Source: a bacterium (GTDB lineage: Bacteria > Patescibacteriota > Patescibacteriia > UBA9934). From it: a stretch of DNA of 35,361 nt. Made by a program: the position numbers and the translations under genes. The stretch covers positions 1 to 35,361 of the forward strand of contig JAGVNL010000033.1 of the NCBI GenBank assembly GCA_020053275.1, in the 5' to 3' direction. A model generated the notes under the pieces. It saw only the letters and a program-made list of their open reading frames with translations, was not told where the DNA came from and made no database searches. Shown here piece after piece: positions 22,694 through 29,972 of this stretch; the stretch's first letter is position 1; each line of letters begins with the position of its first letter.

Positions 22694-23410
22694 TTAGTCG
22701 ATGCGGTGGATCATGATGTCGCCCCAAGTGTTGTGTTGTGTGGTACGAATAATGTTGCGGCGGAGAAGTTCCAGGAGAGCGAGGAAGCTCATGACGACAT
22801 CTATTTTTTTAGCAGCGCCGGCGGTTACTTGCTTGAAACTCAGGCTAGCGTTTAACGCAATGGCTTCGCGCAGTTCATCGATGCGTTCCTCCACCGACTT
22901 GACGCGTTCGAGTGACGCGGCAGTTAAGGCGAAGAATGGTTCAAGGCGTTGTTGTACTTCGCGATAAGCTTCTGCGAGTTCGCTAGCTGTCGGTGGCCTC
23001 CCGCCGAAATTAAAGCCTCCCCTAGCCCCTCCATAACTAGAGGGGGACTTGACAGATGGTCGCTCGAAAAGGAGGTGCTGACCGTAGCGAGCCTCCAGGC
23101 GTTCGGCGGCGCTGACAAATTCGCGGTAAATACGGAGTTGCTCAGCTAAGACATCTGAGGCGATATCCTCGTCGACCAGGCGTAAGAACGGCAGCAACTC
23201 ACGGCTTTTGAGGTAAATGAGCCGTGAGGCAACCAGCAGGAAGTCGGCGAGACCGTCTGCTCTGACATGCTTTTCCTGTATGTACAGCAAAAAATCGTCA
23301 GCGACTTTGGCTAACGAGACTTTGGCTATCTCGAGGTCTTTCTGCTCGATAAGCTCGAGGAGTAATTCAAGAGGACCAGAAAACTCCGCGTTTTTGACGG
23401 CGAAAGGCAT
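22694..23410 (-). CDS. scpA: Segregation and condensation protein A (kleisin)
   Basis: Kleisin subunit linking the SMC heads. The N-terminal domain shows FSGPLELLLELIEQKDLEIAKVSLAKVADDF and ADFLLVASRLIYLKSRELLP; the C-terminal winged helix ends the protein. 238 residues. Residues 121-134 (KSPSSYGGARGGFN) are a low-complexity insertion encoded by a GC-rich imperfect palindrome at 23010-23050, located in the linker between the two kleisin domains. A TACACT -10 box lies just upstream of the ATG, suggesting a leaderless mRNA. Confidence 0.94.
   Translation of the reverse strand: MPFAVKNAEFSGPLELLLELIEQKDLEIAKVSLAKVADDFLLYIQEKHVRADGLADFLLVASRLIYLKSRELLPFLRLVDEDIASDVLAEQLRIYREFVSAAERLEARYGQHLLFERPSVKSPSSYGGARGGFNFGGRPPTASELAEAYREVQQRLEPFFALTAASLERVKSVEERIDELREAIALNASLSFKQVTAGAAKKIDVVMSFLALLELLRRNIIRTTQHNTWGDIMIHRID
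23010..23050. repeat. Palindromic insertion within scpA
   Basis: CCCCTAG and CTAG-A-GGGGG arms flank CCCCTCCATAA. It interrupts the linker of ScpA in frame and has the look of the C/G-run interspersed repeats seen in many bacterial genomes. Confidence 0.5.
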
Positions 23411-23439
23411 GCGGGTAGTGTAACATGAATGGCGGTAAC

Positions 23440-23488
23440 TGTGGATAAGTTAGTCTACCTCAAAGGTATATCTTTGAGGTAGACTAAC
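23440..23488. repeat. DnaA-box plus hairpin repeat, copy 1
   Basis: TGTGGATAA (23440-23448, the reverse complement of the consensus DnaA box TTATCCACA) is followed at once by a perfect 17-bp hairpin GTTAGTCTACCTCAAAG / CTTTGAGGTAGACTAAC with a six-base loop. Lies between aspS and scpA. Related to 34899-34943. Confidence 0.75.
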
Positions 23489-23495
23489 ATCCATT

Positions 23496-24806
23496 TTAAG
23501 GCCTCAGGCGCTGAACATCACGAGGGAAAATCGTCGCTTCCTTGACATTCGCAAGGCCGAGGATGTTTTGGGTGAGGCGCTGGAGACCGATAGCGAAACC
23601 GCCCTCTGGTGGAATGCCGTATTTGTGCATGGTCAAGTAGTCCTCAAAAGCAGCTGGGTCCAAACCTTTTTCCACGATACGCGCCAACTGCTCGTCGTAA
23701 CGGTTGATGCGCATACCTCCGGAAGTGATTTCGCTCCCCCAACCAATGACATCAAAAGTGAGAGTGTTGTTTGGGTCAGCTGGGTCCACCTTGGCGTAGA
23801 ACGGGCGTTTAGCTGGCGTCCAGTCGGTAACGAAGACGAATCCGCAGTTGTGATGCTTTGAAGCCCATTCTTTGGAAAGCCAGCGTTCGGCGGCTGGAGA
23901 GAGGTCTGGCTCCCCTGTTTCGTCGACGCCAGCTTCGTCGCGGTAGGCAATGAGAGCTTCCGCGAGTTTGATGCGAGGGAATTTTTCGCCGAGTGGTGGT
24001 AGTACGGTTTCTAGCAATTTTAATTCAACTGCGCAGTCTTGCTTGACTGTAGCGATCATCGCCCGAATGGCTGCTTCTTCAATGTCCATTAGCTCGTCGA
24101 TATTATCCACAAAGCAAACCTCGAACTCAAGTTGATTGAATTCGGTGAGGTGCCGTGAGGTGGCGAATTTTTCGGCGCGGAAGGAGTAGCTTAAGCCGTA
24201 GACACCTTCGTAAACGCCCATGGTAATTTGCTTGTAAAGCTGGGCGGATTGAGTGAGCGTGGCTTCGCGGCCGTAGTAGTCAACTTTGAAGAACTCGGCG
24301 CCGCCTTCTGAGGCAGCACCTGCCAGTACTGGGAAGAAAATCTCGGTATAGCCCGCCGCTTCCATGAAAGCACGATAGCCGTGAACCAAGGCGGCCTGCA
24401 CGCGGAAGATGGCACGCTGCTTGGGGTGGCGGAGTGTGATCACGCGGTTGTCGAGTAAGGTGTCCAAGTTGACATCAATGTCTGGCTTGCCGATTTCCAC
24501 TGGTACGACATCCACAACTGGCGAAAGTATTTCTAGAGTCTCGACCTGCATTTCAACTTCTTTGACTAATGGATCCTTAGATTTCTTTTCTACGATGAGA
24601 CCAGTAGCAGCGACGACGGTTTCGACCTGGAGGCCGTGAAGTTGCGTCAACTGTTCAGCGTTAAGCACAGTTTGCGCCAGGCCTGAGCGGTCGCGGATGA
24701 TAGCGAAACCAAACTTGCTCATGTCGCGGAGGGTATTCAGCCAGCCTTTGATGGTAACGACTTGGCCGAGTTTTGATGGGAGGTCTTTGATGAGAGCGCG
24801 AGGCAT
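23496..24806 (-). CDS. aspS: Aspartyl-tRNA synthetase, archaeal type
   Basis: Class IIb synthetase, 436 residues: N-terminal OB fold (VTIKGWLNTLRDMSKFGFAIIRDRSG) and catalytic core with FFPVLAGAASEGGAEFFKVDYYGREATLTQSAQLYKQ, FRAEKFATSRHLTEFNQLEFEV (motif 2) and PPEGGFAIGLQRLTQNILGLANVKEATIFPRD (motif 3). It lacks the large insertion of the usual bacterial enzyme, which places it with the archaeal/short type that is often non-discriminating (Asp and Asn). With asnS next to it, charging of both tRNAs is covered. It is probably in the T-box-controlled unit with asnS. Confidence 0.94.
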   Translation of the reverse strand: MPRALIKDLPSKLGQVVTIKGWLNTLRDMSKFGFAIIRDRSGLAQTVLNAEQLTQLHGLQVETVVAATGLIVEKKSKDPLVKEVEMQVETLEILSPVVDVVPVEIGKPDIDVNLDTLLDNRVITLRHPKQRAIFRVQAALVHGYRAFMEAAGYTEIFFPVLAGAASEGGAEFFKVDYYGREATLTQSAQLYKQITMGVYEGVYGLSYSFRAEKFATSRHLTEFNQLEFEVCFVDNIDELMDIEEAAIRAMIATVKQDCAVELKLLETVLPPLGEKFPRIKLAEALIAYRDEAGVDETGEPDLSPAAERWLSKEWASKHHNCGFVFVTDWTPAKRPFYAKVDPADPNNTLTFDVIGWGSEITSGGMRINRYDEQLARIVEKGLDPAAFEDYLTMHKYGIPPEGGFAIGLQRLTQNILGLANVKEATIFPRDVQRLRP

Positions 24807-24861
24807 AGATTATAAGTTAGAGTATGTAGTTGGTAGTTGGCTGCAGTGAAGAGAATTAGAT

Positions 24862-26166
24862 TTATGGGGTGGAGCGGTTGAGCATGCGGGGAAAGGCGAT
24901 GGTTTCCCTGATGTGGTGGTTGCCGGTAAGCCAGCGGACGGTGCGTTCCAGGCCTATGCCGAAACCACTGTGAGGAACGGCGCCGTATTTGCGAGTATTC
25001 AAGTACCAGTCGTATTCTGCAAGTGGGTAGCCGCGATCAACGATTTCTTTTTTGAGCGCGTCATAGCTTTCCTCACGCTGACTGCCGCCGATGATTTCTC
25101 TGCCTTCTTCTGGAGCGATGAGGTCGGCGTTACAGGCGCGGAGGACGCCAGCGTCGTCGACATAGCGCTTCATATAGAAAGCTTTGACGGCGGCTGGGTA
25201 ATCTTCGATAAAGATTGGTAATTGATATTTGTTGCCGAGGTAGATTTCTTCTTCTGTTCCCATGTCGTCTAGTGGATCAACATCCGCTAGGCCGTCGGCG
25301 ATGAGGATTGCTTTGGCCTCGGCGTGTTTGAGGTGCACGAATGGTTCGTCGACAAGTTTTTGCAAGAGTGTGGTGTCGCGCTCCAACAGTTTAAGTTCGG
25401 TTTGGCAGTTAATAAGGACATCCTTGACGATGCGCTTGACCATCCGTTCCTGAATGGCCATGTTGTCTACTTGATCGTGAAAGGCCATTTCTGCGTCCAT
25501 CATCCACAGCTCGGATAAGTGATGGCGAGTTTTGCTTTTCTCCGCCCGGAAGACTGGACCGAAGTCGTAAACTTTGCCGAAGCTCATGATGCCAGCCTCG
25601 CTGTAAAGCTGGCCCGATTGGGAAAGATACATGGGACTGCCGTAATAGTCGACGGTGAAGAGTTGGGTGGTGTCTTCGCAACTGGTGGGCTGCAAGATTG
25701 GGGTGTCAAAGCGAATAAAGCCAGCTTCGTGGAAGAACTGCTCGATGCTGTAGAAGACTTGGTCGCGAATACGAAGCGTTGCCCAGGGCGTGGCGCTGCG
25801 CAAATATAAATCGCGGTTGTCAAAGAGAAAGTCCGGACCGTGTTCTTTGTTGGCGATTGGGTAATCTTCTGGCGCTAAGGCGATGACGGCAAAGGCGGTG
25901 CCTTGGATTTCGTAACCGCTGGGGGCACGCGGTTCAGCTTTGACGAGACCGGTAACGGTGACGGAAGACTCGAGGGTGAGCGACTTGAGCGCCTCCCATT
26001 GTTCGGCTGGCAAATCCCCCGCCGAATAGACGACTTGCACGCGGCCGCTACCGTCACGGAATTGGAGGAAAAAGATTTTGCCGCTACTGCGAAAATTGTA
26101 GGCCCAGCCGCTGAGAGTGATTGTTTGGCCGACGAGGGAGGAGAGTTGGGAGATTTGGGGAGACAT
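24862..26166 (-). CDS. asnS: Asparaginyl-tRNA synthetase
   Basis: Class IIb synthetase of about 434 residues. OB fold (ITLSGWAYNFRSSGKIFFLQFRDGSGRVQVV), then FDTPILQPTSCEDTTQLFTVDYYG, FRAEKSKTRHHLSELWMMDAEMAF (motif 2) and YGAVPHSGFGIGLERTVRWLTGNHHIRETIAFPR (motif 3). ATG 26166 is chosen because homologous sequence starts at MSPQIS and the longer frame begins with GTG. Downstream of a T-box leader whose bulge fits tRNA-Asn or tRNA-Asp. No promoter was sought between it and the NYN gene, 98 bp upstream. Confidence 0.94.
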   Translation of the reverse strand: MSPQISQLSSLVGQTITLSGWAYNFRSSGKIFFLQFRDGSGRVQVVYSAGDLPAEQWEALKSLTLESSVTVTGLVKAEPRAPSGYEIQGTAFAVIALAPEDYPIANKEHGPDFLFDNRDLYLRSATPWATLRIRDQVFYSIEQFFHEAGFIRFDTPILQPTSCEDTTQLFTVDYYGSPMYLSQSGQLYSEAGIMSFGKVYDFGPVFRAEKSKTRHHLSELWMMDAEMAFHDQVDNMAIQERMVKRIVKDVLINCQTELKLLERDTTLLQKLVDEPFVHLKHAEAKAILIADGLADVDPLDDMGTEEEIYLGNKYQLPIFIEDYPAAVKAFYMKRYVDDAGVLRACNADLIAPEEGREIIGGSQREESYDALKKEIVDRGYPLAEYDWYLNTRKYGAVPHSGFGIGLERTVRWLTGNHHIRETIAFPRMLNRSTP

Positions 26167-26264
26167 AAAGGATATTGACGAAATACGGATAATAAAGTAT
26201 TCTGTAGTTATCACGACGGAGAGAGTTCTCGAAGGGTTTCGTCCCGCTGAGAGCTCTTTTCATT

Positions 26265-26780
26265 TTATATCGATTCTGCAGGATTTTTTTTGGATAGTTT
26301 TCCTCGAAGAGTATTCATGAAGTGAAATATATTATTCTCTGGTGTGGCGAGCGATTTCAGAAGCCCAGAATACTTAAATTGGTTAGGTATGAGCATTTTT
26401 GCTAACTTCTTTTGCTCAAGCAGATACTCAACTAAACAACGGAAATCTCCATCACCCGAAACTATAATCGCTCGGTCGTAGTGTTGAAATTCAATCATCG
26501 CATGAAGTACAAGCTCAGCGTCAACATTTCCCTTAATTCGACCATCTGCTAACTCTAGAGTTGGCTTAAAAATACAGATATAACCAGAACGCTGCAGGAA
26601 CCCATAGAACTTCTCGTTGCCTGCCTTATAGCCGATGAACAAAAATGCTTGCGTGACTGAGTATTTATCTTTTAGATAATGACGGAAACGAGGCATGTCC
26701 AACAGCCACCCCTGACCTTTAATGGCTAGGTGTACATTTTGTGCATCGATGAAGGCGAAGTTATTTGGTTTTGGAGTCAT
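26265..26780 (-). CDS. NYN-domain (LabA/DUF88-like) PIN-fold RNase, second copy
   Basis: 171 residues with the NYN acidic motifs AFIDAQNVHLA (residue 11 on), KGNVDAELVLHAMIE and IIVSGDGDFRCLVEYL. Predicted single-strand or structured RNA nuclease. Its 5' region is exceptional: three perfect palindromic hairpins and a T-box leader lie directly upstream, so it is the first gene behind the T-box and asnS-aspS come next. Either it belongs to that regulon or it processes these hairpins; both are inference. Confidence 0.85.
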   Translation of the reverse strand: MTPKPNNFAFIDAQNVHLAIKGQGWLLDMPRFRHYLKDKYSVTQAFLFIGYKAGNEKFYGFLQRSGYICIFKPTLELADGRIKGNVDAELVLHAMIEFQHYDRAIIVSGDGDFRCLVEYLLEQKKLAKMLIPNQFKYSGLLKSLATPENNIFHFMNTLRGKLSKKNPAESI

Positions 26781-26797
26781 ATGAGATTATTCATGAC

Positions 26798-26886
26798 AAC
26801 TGTCCGATTAAATCGGACAGTTCATTTAAACTGGTGACAATTTGTCACCACTTGACCTTCAGTCTGTCACAGTTTGTGACAGACTG
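26798..26886 (-). repeat. Three tandem perfect palindromes in the leader of the NYN gene
   Basis: 26798-26822 has arms AACTGTCCGATT / AATCGGACAGTT (one central base). 26832-26850 has arms TGGTGACAA / TTGTCACCA (one central base). 26860-26886 has arms CAGTCTGTCACA / TGTGACAGACTG (three central bases). Arms are perfect in all three and their sequences differ. Confidence 0.9.
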
Positions 26887-26945
26887 AAAATAAAATTCGC
26901 CCGTACAGAACGACGAGCCAGGCTCATCATTTTGTAAGGGCGAAT
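26885..26945 (-). terminator. T-box-associated terminator
   Basis: On the minus strand ATTCGCCCTTAC pairs with GTACGGGCGAAT (one mismatch) around an inner GATGAGC / GCTCGTC stem, followed by TTTATTTT. Confidence 0.75.
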
Positions 26946-26955
26946 CTTGCAATAA

Positions 26956-27006
26956 GACCGCGGTGCCACCTCACTTTAGGCTTTTAGGCAATTGTACGCG
27001 CTGGTC
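26956..27006 (-). promoter_or_regulatory. T-box riboswitch antiterminator
   Basis: Minus strand: GACC-A-GC (27006-27000) pairs with GCGGTC (26961-26956); CCT (26980-26978) pairs with AGG (26971-26969); between AGG and GCGGTC lies the seven-base bulge TGGCACC (26968-26962), the canonical UGGNACC that binds uncharged tRNA. The variable base C pairs with discriminator G, found in tRNA-Asn and tRNA-Asp. The GGTGGCACCGCG core is the classical T-box. Only about 25 bases separate it from the recO stop, so any Stem I with specifier must be very short or overlap recO. CGCTG-CTTAACGAC-CAGCG, whose loop contains AAC and GAC, is a candidate. Confidence 0.7.
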
Positions 27007-27036
27007 GTTAAGCAGCGGGAGGGTTGTCAGGCCTAG

Positions 27037-27834
27037 TTAGACTATAGCTGAAACCGTTTGCAACGGCAAGATGCCGGTCCAGAAAGGTTGGGTGGGGTGG
27101 CCGGGGACATGGTAAAGGACGGTATCGTGAACACAGGCGGCGAGGGCGGCGACATCGGCGCCTTTGAGAGGATAACGGAAGAGGCCGTCATATGAACTGT
27201 CGCGGGCGAGGCGGAGGAGTTGGACGACTTCTTGGCGGAGGGGCGTGGCCAGGAACCACTCACCGGGATTTTTGGCGATGCAACTAGAGCAGACGAGCCC
27301 CCCACGGCCACCATGCCAACGGAAGGATAGTGGGACGATTTCGCCTTCACAACCAACGCAATGGTCGAGGGCTACATTGTAACCGAGCTGGCGCATTAAG
27401 CGGAGGAGAAAGCCGCTCAACAAAAAAGTGCTGCGGGTGGGGTGCAGAGTTTCTTGAGCCTCGAGAAAATGGAGCCAGGTGGTTAGCTCGGCGTAGAGTA
27501 TGGCGTCTGCTGCTTCCTCGCGGATGATTTTGTCGAGCAAGCCAGTTGATGTGAGAACGAGCAAGCGGTGATCAACCGAGGTGGCAAGATGAGGAAAAGC
27601 ATGACGGCGCTCAACGCCGATGACGGTGATAGAACGGGCACCGCAGATTATTTCGAGATCGAGGATGGCGCACGGTTCTAAATGCGAGGCGAGTTTGGCC
27701 AGAGGCTTGGCGGCACCGCGGCCAAGGAACTCGAGCTTGCCGTAGCCTGGCGTCAACGCAGAATAACGGCGATCAGCTTCGCGCCAAGGAGCAACAGATA
27801 AAATTATGGCTTCGGTTTTGATGCTCGCCCACAT
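27037..27834 (-). CDS. recO: DNA repair protein RecO
   Basis: Loads RecA on SSB-coated DNA with RecR. N-terminal OB fold (SIKTEAIILSVAPWREADRRYSALTPGYGKLEFLGRGAAKP), a helical middle, and a zinc site CVGC...CSSC (DHCVGCEGEIVPL, GGLVCSSC). 265 residues, normal for the family. The start is preceded by a copy of the long-hairpin repeat, and its 3' end abuts the T-box leader. Confidence 0.93.
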   Translation of the reverse strand: MWASIKTEAIILSVAPWREADRRYSALTPGYGKLEFLGRGAAKPLAKLASHLEPCAILDLEIICGARSITVIGVERRHAFPHLATSVDHRLLVLTSTGLLDKIIREEAADAILYAELTTWLHFLEAQETLHPTRSTFLLSGFLLRLMRQLGYNVALDHCVGCEGEIVPLSFRWHGGRGGLVCSSCIAKNPGEWFLATPLRQEVVQLLRLARDSSYDGLFRYPLKGADVAALAACVHDTVLYHVPGHPTQPFWTGILPLQTVSAIV

Positions 27835-27840
27835 ATATAT

Positions 27841-27959
27841 AACTTCCCCATTTGGCCTATTTTGGGCTTGTAGTGTCGAAAACTTTTTCGACTTAGCACT
27901 AACTAAGTCTCAAAAGCTTTTCTAACTATGCACCCAAACTAGTCTCAAATGTGAAAGTT
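27841..27959. repeat. 120-nt long-hairpin repeat, copy B
   Basis: Fills the gap between recO and ruvX exactly. Outer arms AACTTCCCCATTT / AAATGTGAAAGTT, conserved CTATTTTGGG / CCCAAACTAG, and an inner stem GTCGAAAACTTTTTCGACTTAG / CTAAGTCTCAAAAGC... that differs from copy A but still pairs. Confidence 0.75.
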
Positions 27960-28367
27960 CTATGTTAAAGTCTGGATTCGTAATTCGTCTAAGTGAGCCT
28001 GGAGGACGAGTTGGGCGGCGATGGCGTCTTCCTGGGCTTTGACGCCGAATTCTTGCTGCATACGGCGGGCTTCTGAGGACGAGAACTTTTCGTCCGCGGT
28101 GATGATTTGGAGTTTGGTACCTGCGGTCAGGGTGGCGATGAATTTGAGAGTGAGGTCAACCTGTGCAGAAGAATGCTCGGGGTTGCTTTGGTATGGGACG
28201 CCAACCACAAGAGCGTCGATAGCTTCGGTTTTGGCGAGTTTAAGAATGTATGGAATGGCCTCGCTGCCGCCTGGGATAACTTCGAGAGGAAAGGCTAAGC
28301 CAGAGCTGTCGTCGCCGATAGCTAAGCCAATTTTTTTGAGGCCGAAGTCGATGCCAAGGAAGCGCAT
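27960..28367 (-). CDS. ruvX: RuvX/YqgF family (pre-16S rRNA nuclease / Holliday-junction resolvase-like)
   Basis: RNase H-fold protein of 135 residues, the normal length. MRFLGIDFGLKKIGLAIGD carries the first catalytic Asp, ALVVGVPYQSN the second strand motif, and ITADEKFSSSEARRMQ the conserved D-E-x-x-S/T-S block; DAIAAQLVLQAHLD ends the active site. In E. coli it matures 16S rRNA. Confidence 0.93.
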   Translation of the reverse strand: MRFLGIDFGLKKIGLAIGDDSSGLAFPLEVIPGGSEAIPYILKLAKTEAIDALVVGVPYQSNPEHSSAQVDLTLKFIATLTAGTKLQIITADEKFSSSEARRMQQEFGVKAQEDAIAAQLVLQAHLDELRIQTLT

Positions 28368-28416
28368 AAGAAATTAAAGTTGGTAGATTATAGAGGGTAG
28401 GAAGTAGAGTACAGGA

Positions 28417-28878
28417 TTAGGGTGTTGCAGGAGTGGTGACATCAGATTGGAAGTCAACGCGGAGAACTTGGCCGTCGACGCTGACTGGGAGGTCGTCGGC
28501 TACCACGAAAACTTGGTCGCCGTTGTCCACATGAAGGAGGGCAATATAATTCTGGCCGGGCGTGAGAGGTGTGGTTAGACGGACACCGGTGCCGTCGTGG
28601 AAGCCATGGTCAAGAATGCCGGAGGCGGCGATGACTGGGCCGGGAGCGCTGCCGATTGCTTCGTGAATGGTGATGAAACCGTCCTGAACCAAGTTGACGG
28701 TGAAGAGTTGCATGGTGGCCCAACTGGCACCCGAGTAGATGGCGAGGGTGGAACCCGGAACATCGACTGCCGTATAAGCAGATGGTTTGGCAGGAGCGAT
28801 AAAGAAAAGAGCGCCAAGGCCGACGATGACGACAAGAGTGACAATGAAAACTGCAATGTTACTTTTTGTGAAGATCAT
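28417..28878 (-). CDS. Membrane-anchored DUF7282-like protein
   Basis: 153 residues. An N-terminal membrane helix (IAVFIVTLVVIVGLGALFFIA) is followed by an extracytoplasmic beta-rich domain with GFITIHEAIGSAPGPVIAASGILDHGFHDGTGVRLTTPLTPGQNYIALLHVDNGDQVF, the pattern of the DUF7282 family found in archaeal and bacterial surface proteins. Function unknown. Coupled to the upstream 67-codon gene by an ATGA overlap. Confidence 0.7.
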   Translation of the reverse strand: MIFTKSNIAVFIVTLVVIVGLGALFFIAPAKPSAYTAVDVPGSTLAIYSGASWATMQLFTVNLVQDGFITIHEAIGSAPGPVIAASGILDHGFHDGTGVRLTTPLTPGQNYIALLHVDNGDQVFVVADDLPVSVDGQVLRVDFQSDVTTPATP

Positions 28879-29084
28879 ATTTTGGTGAGGTTAAGATCGA
28901 TAAGTGAGGTGTCGCTGGCGTCTATGCTATCGTAATCGACGAAAAAGTCGAGGCTGCCGACGCGGACTTCGTAGCCGCCGTCGTAATGATTGGGAGTGAT
29001 GTAAATGGCCTCTGTCGTATTTTGGCCGGTGGTTTTGGTGATGTGCTGGCGGATGAATTGCTCGTCGATTGGTTGGTTGCGCAT
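28875..29084 (-). CDS. Small protein of unknown function (69 aa)
   Basis: Starts MRNQPIDEQFIRQHITKTTG and ends DASDTSLIDLNLTKI; acidic, no membrane segment. ATG 29084 is preferred because the longer frame begins with a TTG inside a hairpin repeat. The stop overlaps the ATG of the DUF7282-like gene, so the two are probably co-translated. No family recognised. Confidence 0.6.
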   Translation of the reverse strand: MRNQPIDEQFIRQHITKTTGQNTTEAIYITPNHYDGGYEVRVGSLDFFVDYDSIDASDTSLIDLNLTKI

Positions 29085-29090
29085 ACGGGA

Positions 29091-29140
29091 GTTAGTGTAC
29101 CTCAACCCTTAGGGTCGGCCAACCCTTAGGGTTGACTAAC
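29091..29140. repeat. Hairpin repeat related to the GTCTACCTC family
   Basis: GTTAGT-GTACCT-CAACCCT can pair with AGGGTTG-ACTAAC, and CAACCCTTAGGGT is repeated twice within it. The GTTAGTgTACCTCAA end resembles GTTAGTCTACCTCAA of 23449-23488, but it has no DnaA box. Confidence 0.45.
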
Positions 29141-29972
29141 CCCGCAAGCCGACGAAATTGCCACTTTCGTAGCGGCGAACGGAGCCGTAGAAGACAGCAA
29201 TGCTGATTAGTAGCCAGATGGCGGCAATGAGCCAGACAAGGCCGAGAGTGAGGAAGCTGTGACTCATAACGGCTTCTACTGGTAAGCCGCCAACGGTGAG
29301 AGATGGAATGATGAAGATGAAAACAAAGCGAGCAACTTTTGGGAATAAGGCTGATGGATAGACCGCTGGATTCATGAAGGTTTTGAACATGGCCATCATG
29401 GTGTGATTAGAGTCTGGCAAATAAAAAGCGGCCGTACTGCAAATAACACTGACGCTCAAAAAAAGTATGGTAGTGGCTGGCAACAAGGCGGCGAACCAAA
29501 CAAGCGACAAAGCGGAGCCGGTCATCACGGCGTAGACGATGATTAGAATAACGCCAAGTATTGCGTCGCCCAAACCAGCGAGATCAAAGTGGCTGGCAAT
29601 GGTGCGGATGTAGAGGTTGCGCGGTGACAATAGAAAACTGTCGAAGGTACCCTGCTCAACATAACGAGGCATCCATAAACTGCCGCCAGCAAACCCGAAA
29701 GCGAAACCGTAGCACATGAGGTTCATGCCGAGCAGGGCAAAAATCTGCTGGCCACCCCAGCCGTTAACATTACCCATAATTTGGAAAAATAAAATCCATA
29801 GCGCCAGGAAGGCACAGTCGTTGATCATCATGCCGACGATTTGCATCACGAAGGCAACGCGGAACTCCATGGCGGCACGAAGATTAGTCAGCCAGATGAT
29901 ATGGGCGACATTGAACTCCGCGATCATTCCTGAAATTAATGACCTTTTATTTTTGCTGCGCTTAGCCACCAT
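29136..29972 (-). CDS. ABC-2 family permease (PF06182-like), subunit 2
   Basis: Polytopic membrane protein of about 278 residues with six hydrophobic segments. LRAAMEFRVAFVMQIVGMMIND near the N terminus, YVEQGTFDSFLLSPRNLYIRTIASHFDLAGLGDA in the middle and RRYESGNFVGLRG at the C terminus are hallmarks of this permease family. ATG 29972 chosen; the longer frame begins with TTG. It overlaps the previous permease gene by 11 bp. Forms an exporter with the next two genes; substrate unknown. Confidence 0.85.
   Translation of the reverse strand: MVAKRSKNKRSLISGMIAEFNVAHIIWLTNLRAAMEFRVAFVMQIVGMMINDCAFLALWILFFQIMGNVNGWGGQQIFALLGMNLMCYGFAFGFAGGSLWMPRYVEQGTFDSFLLSPRNLYIRTIASHFDLAGLGDAILGVILIIVYAVMTGSALSLVWFAALLPATTILFLSVSVICSTAAFYLPDSNHTMMAMFKTFMNPAVYPSALFPKVARFVFIFIIPSLTVGGLPVEAVMSHSFLTLGLVWLIAAIWLLISIAVFYGSVRRYESGNFVGLRG

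Noticed and set aside
26798-26886. CRISPR array
   Set aside because: The three palindromes differ in sequence and have no regular spacers; no direct-repeat array or cas gene was seen anywhere in the window.
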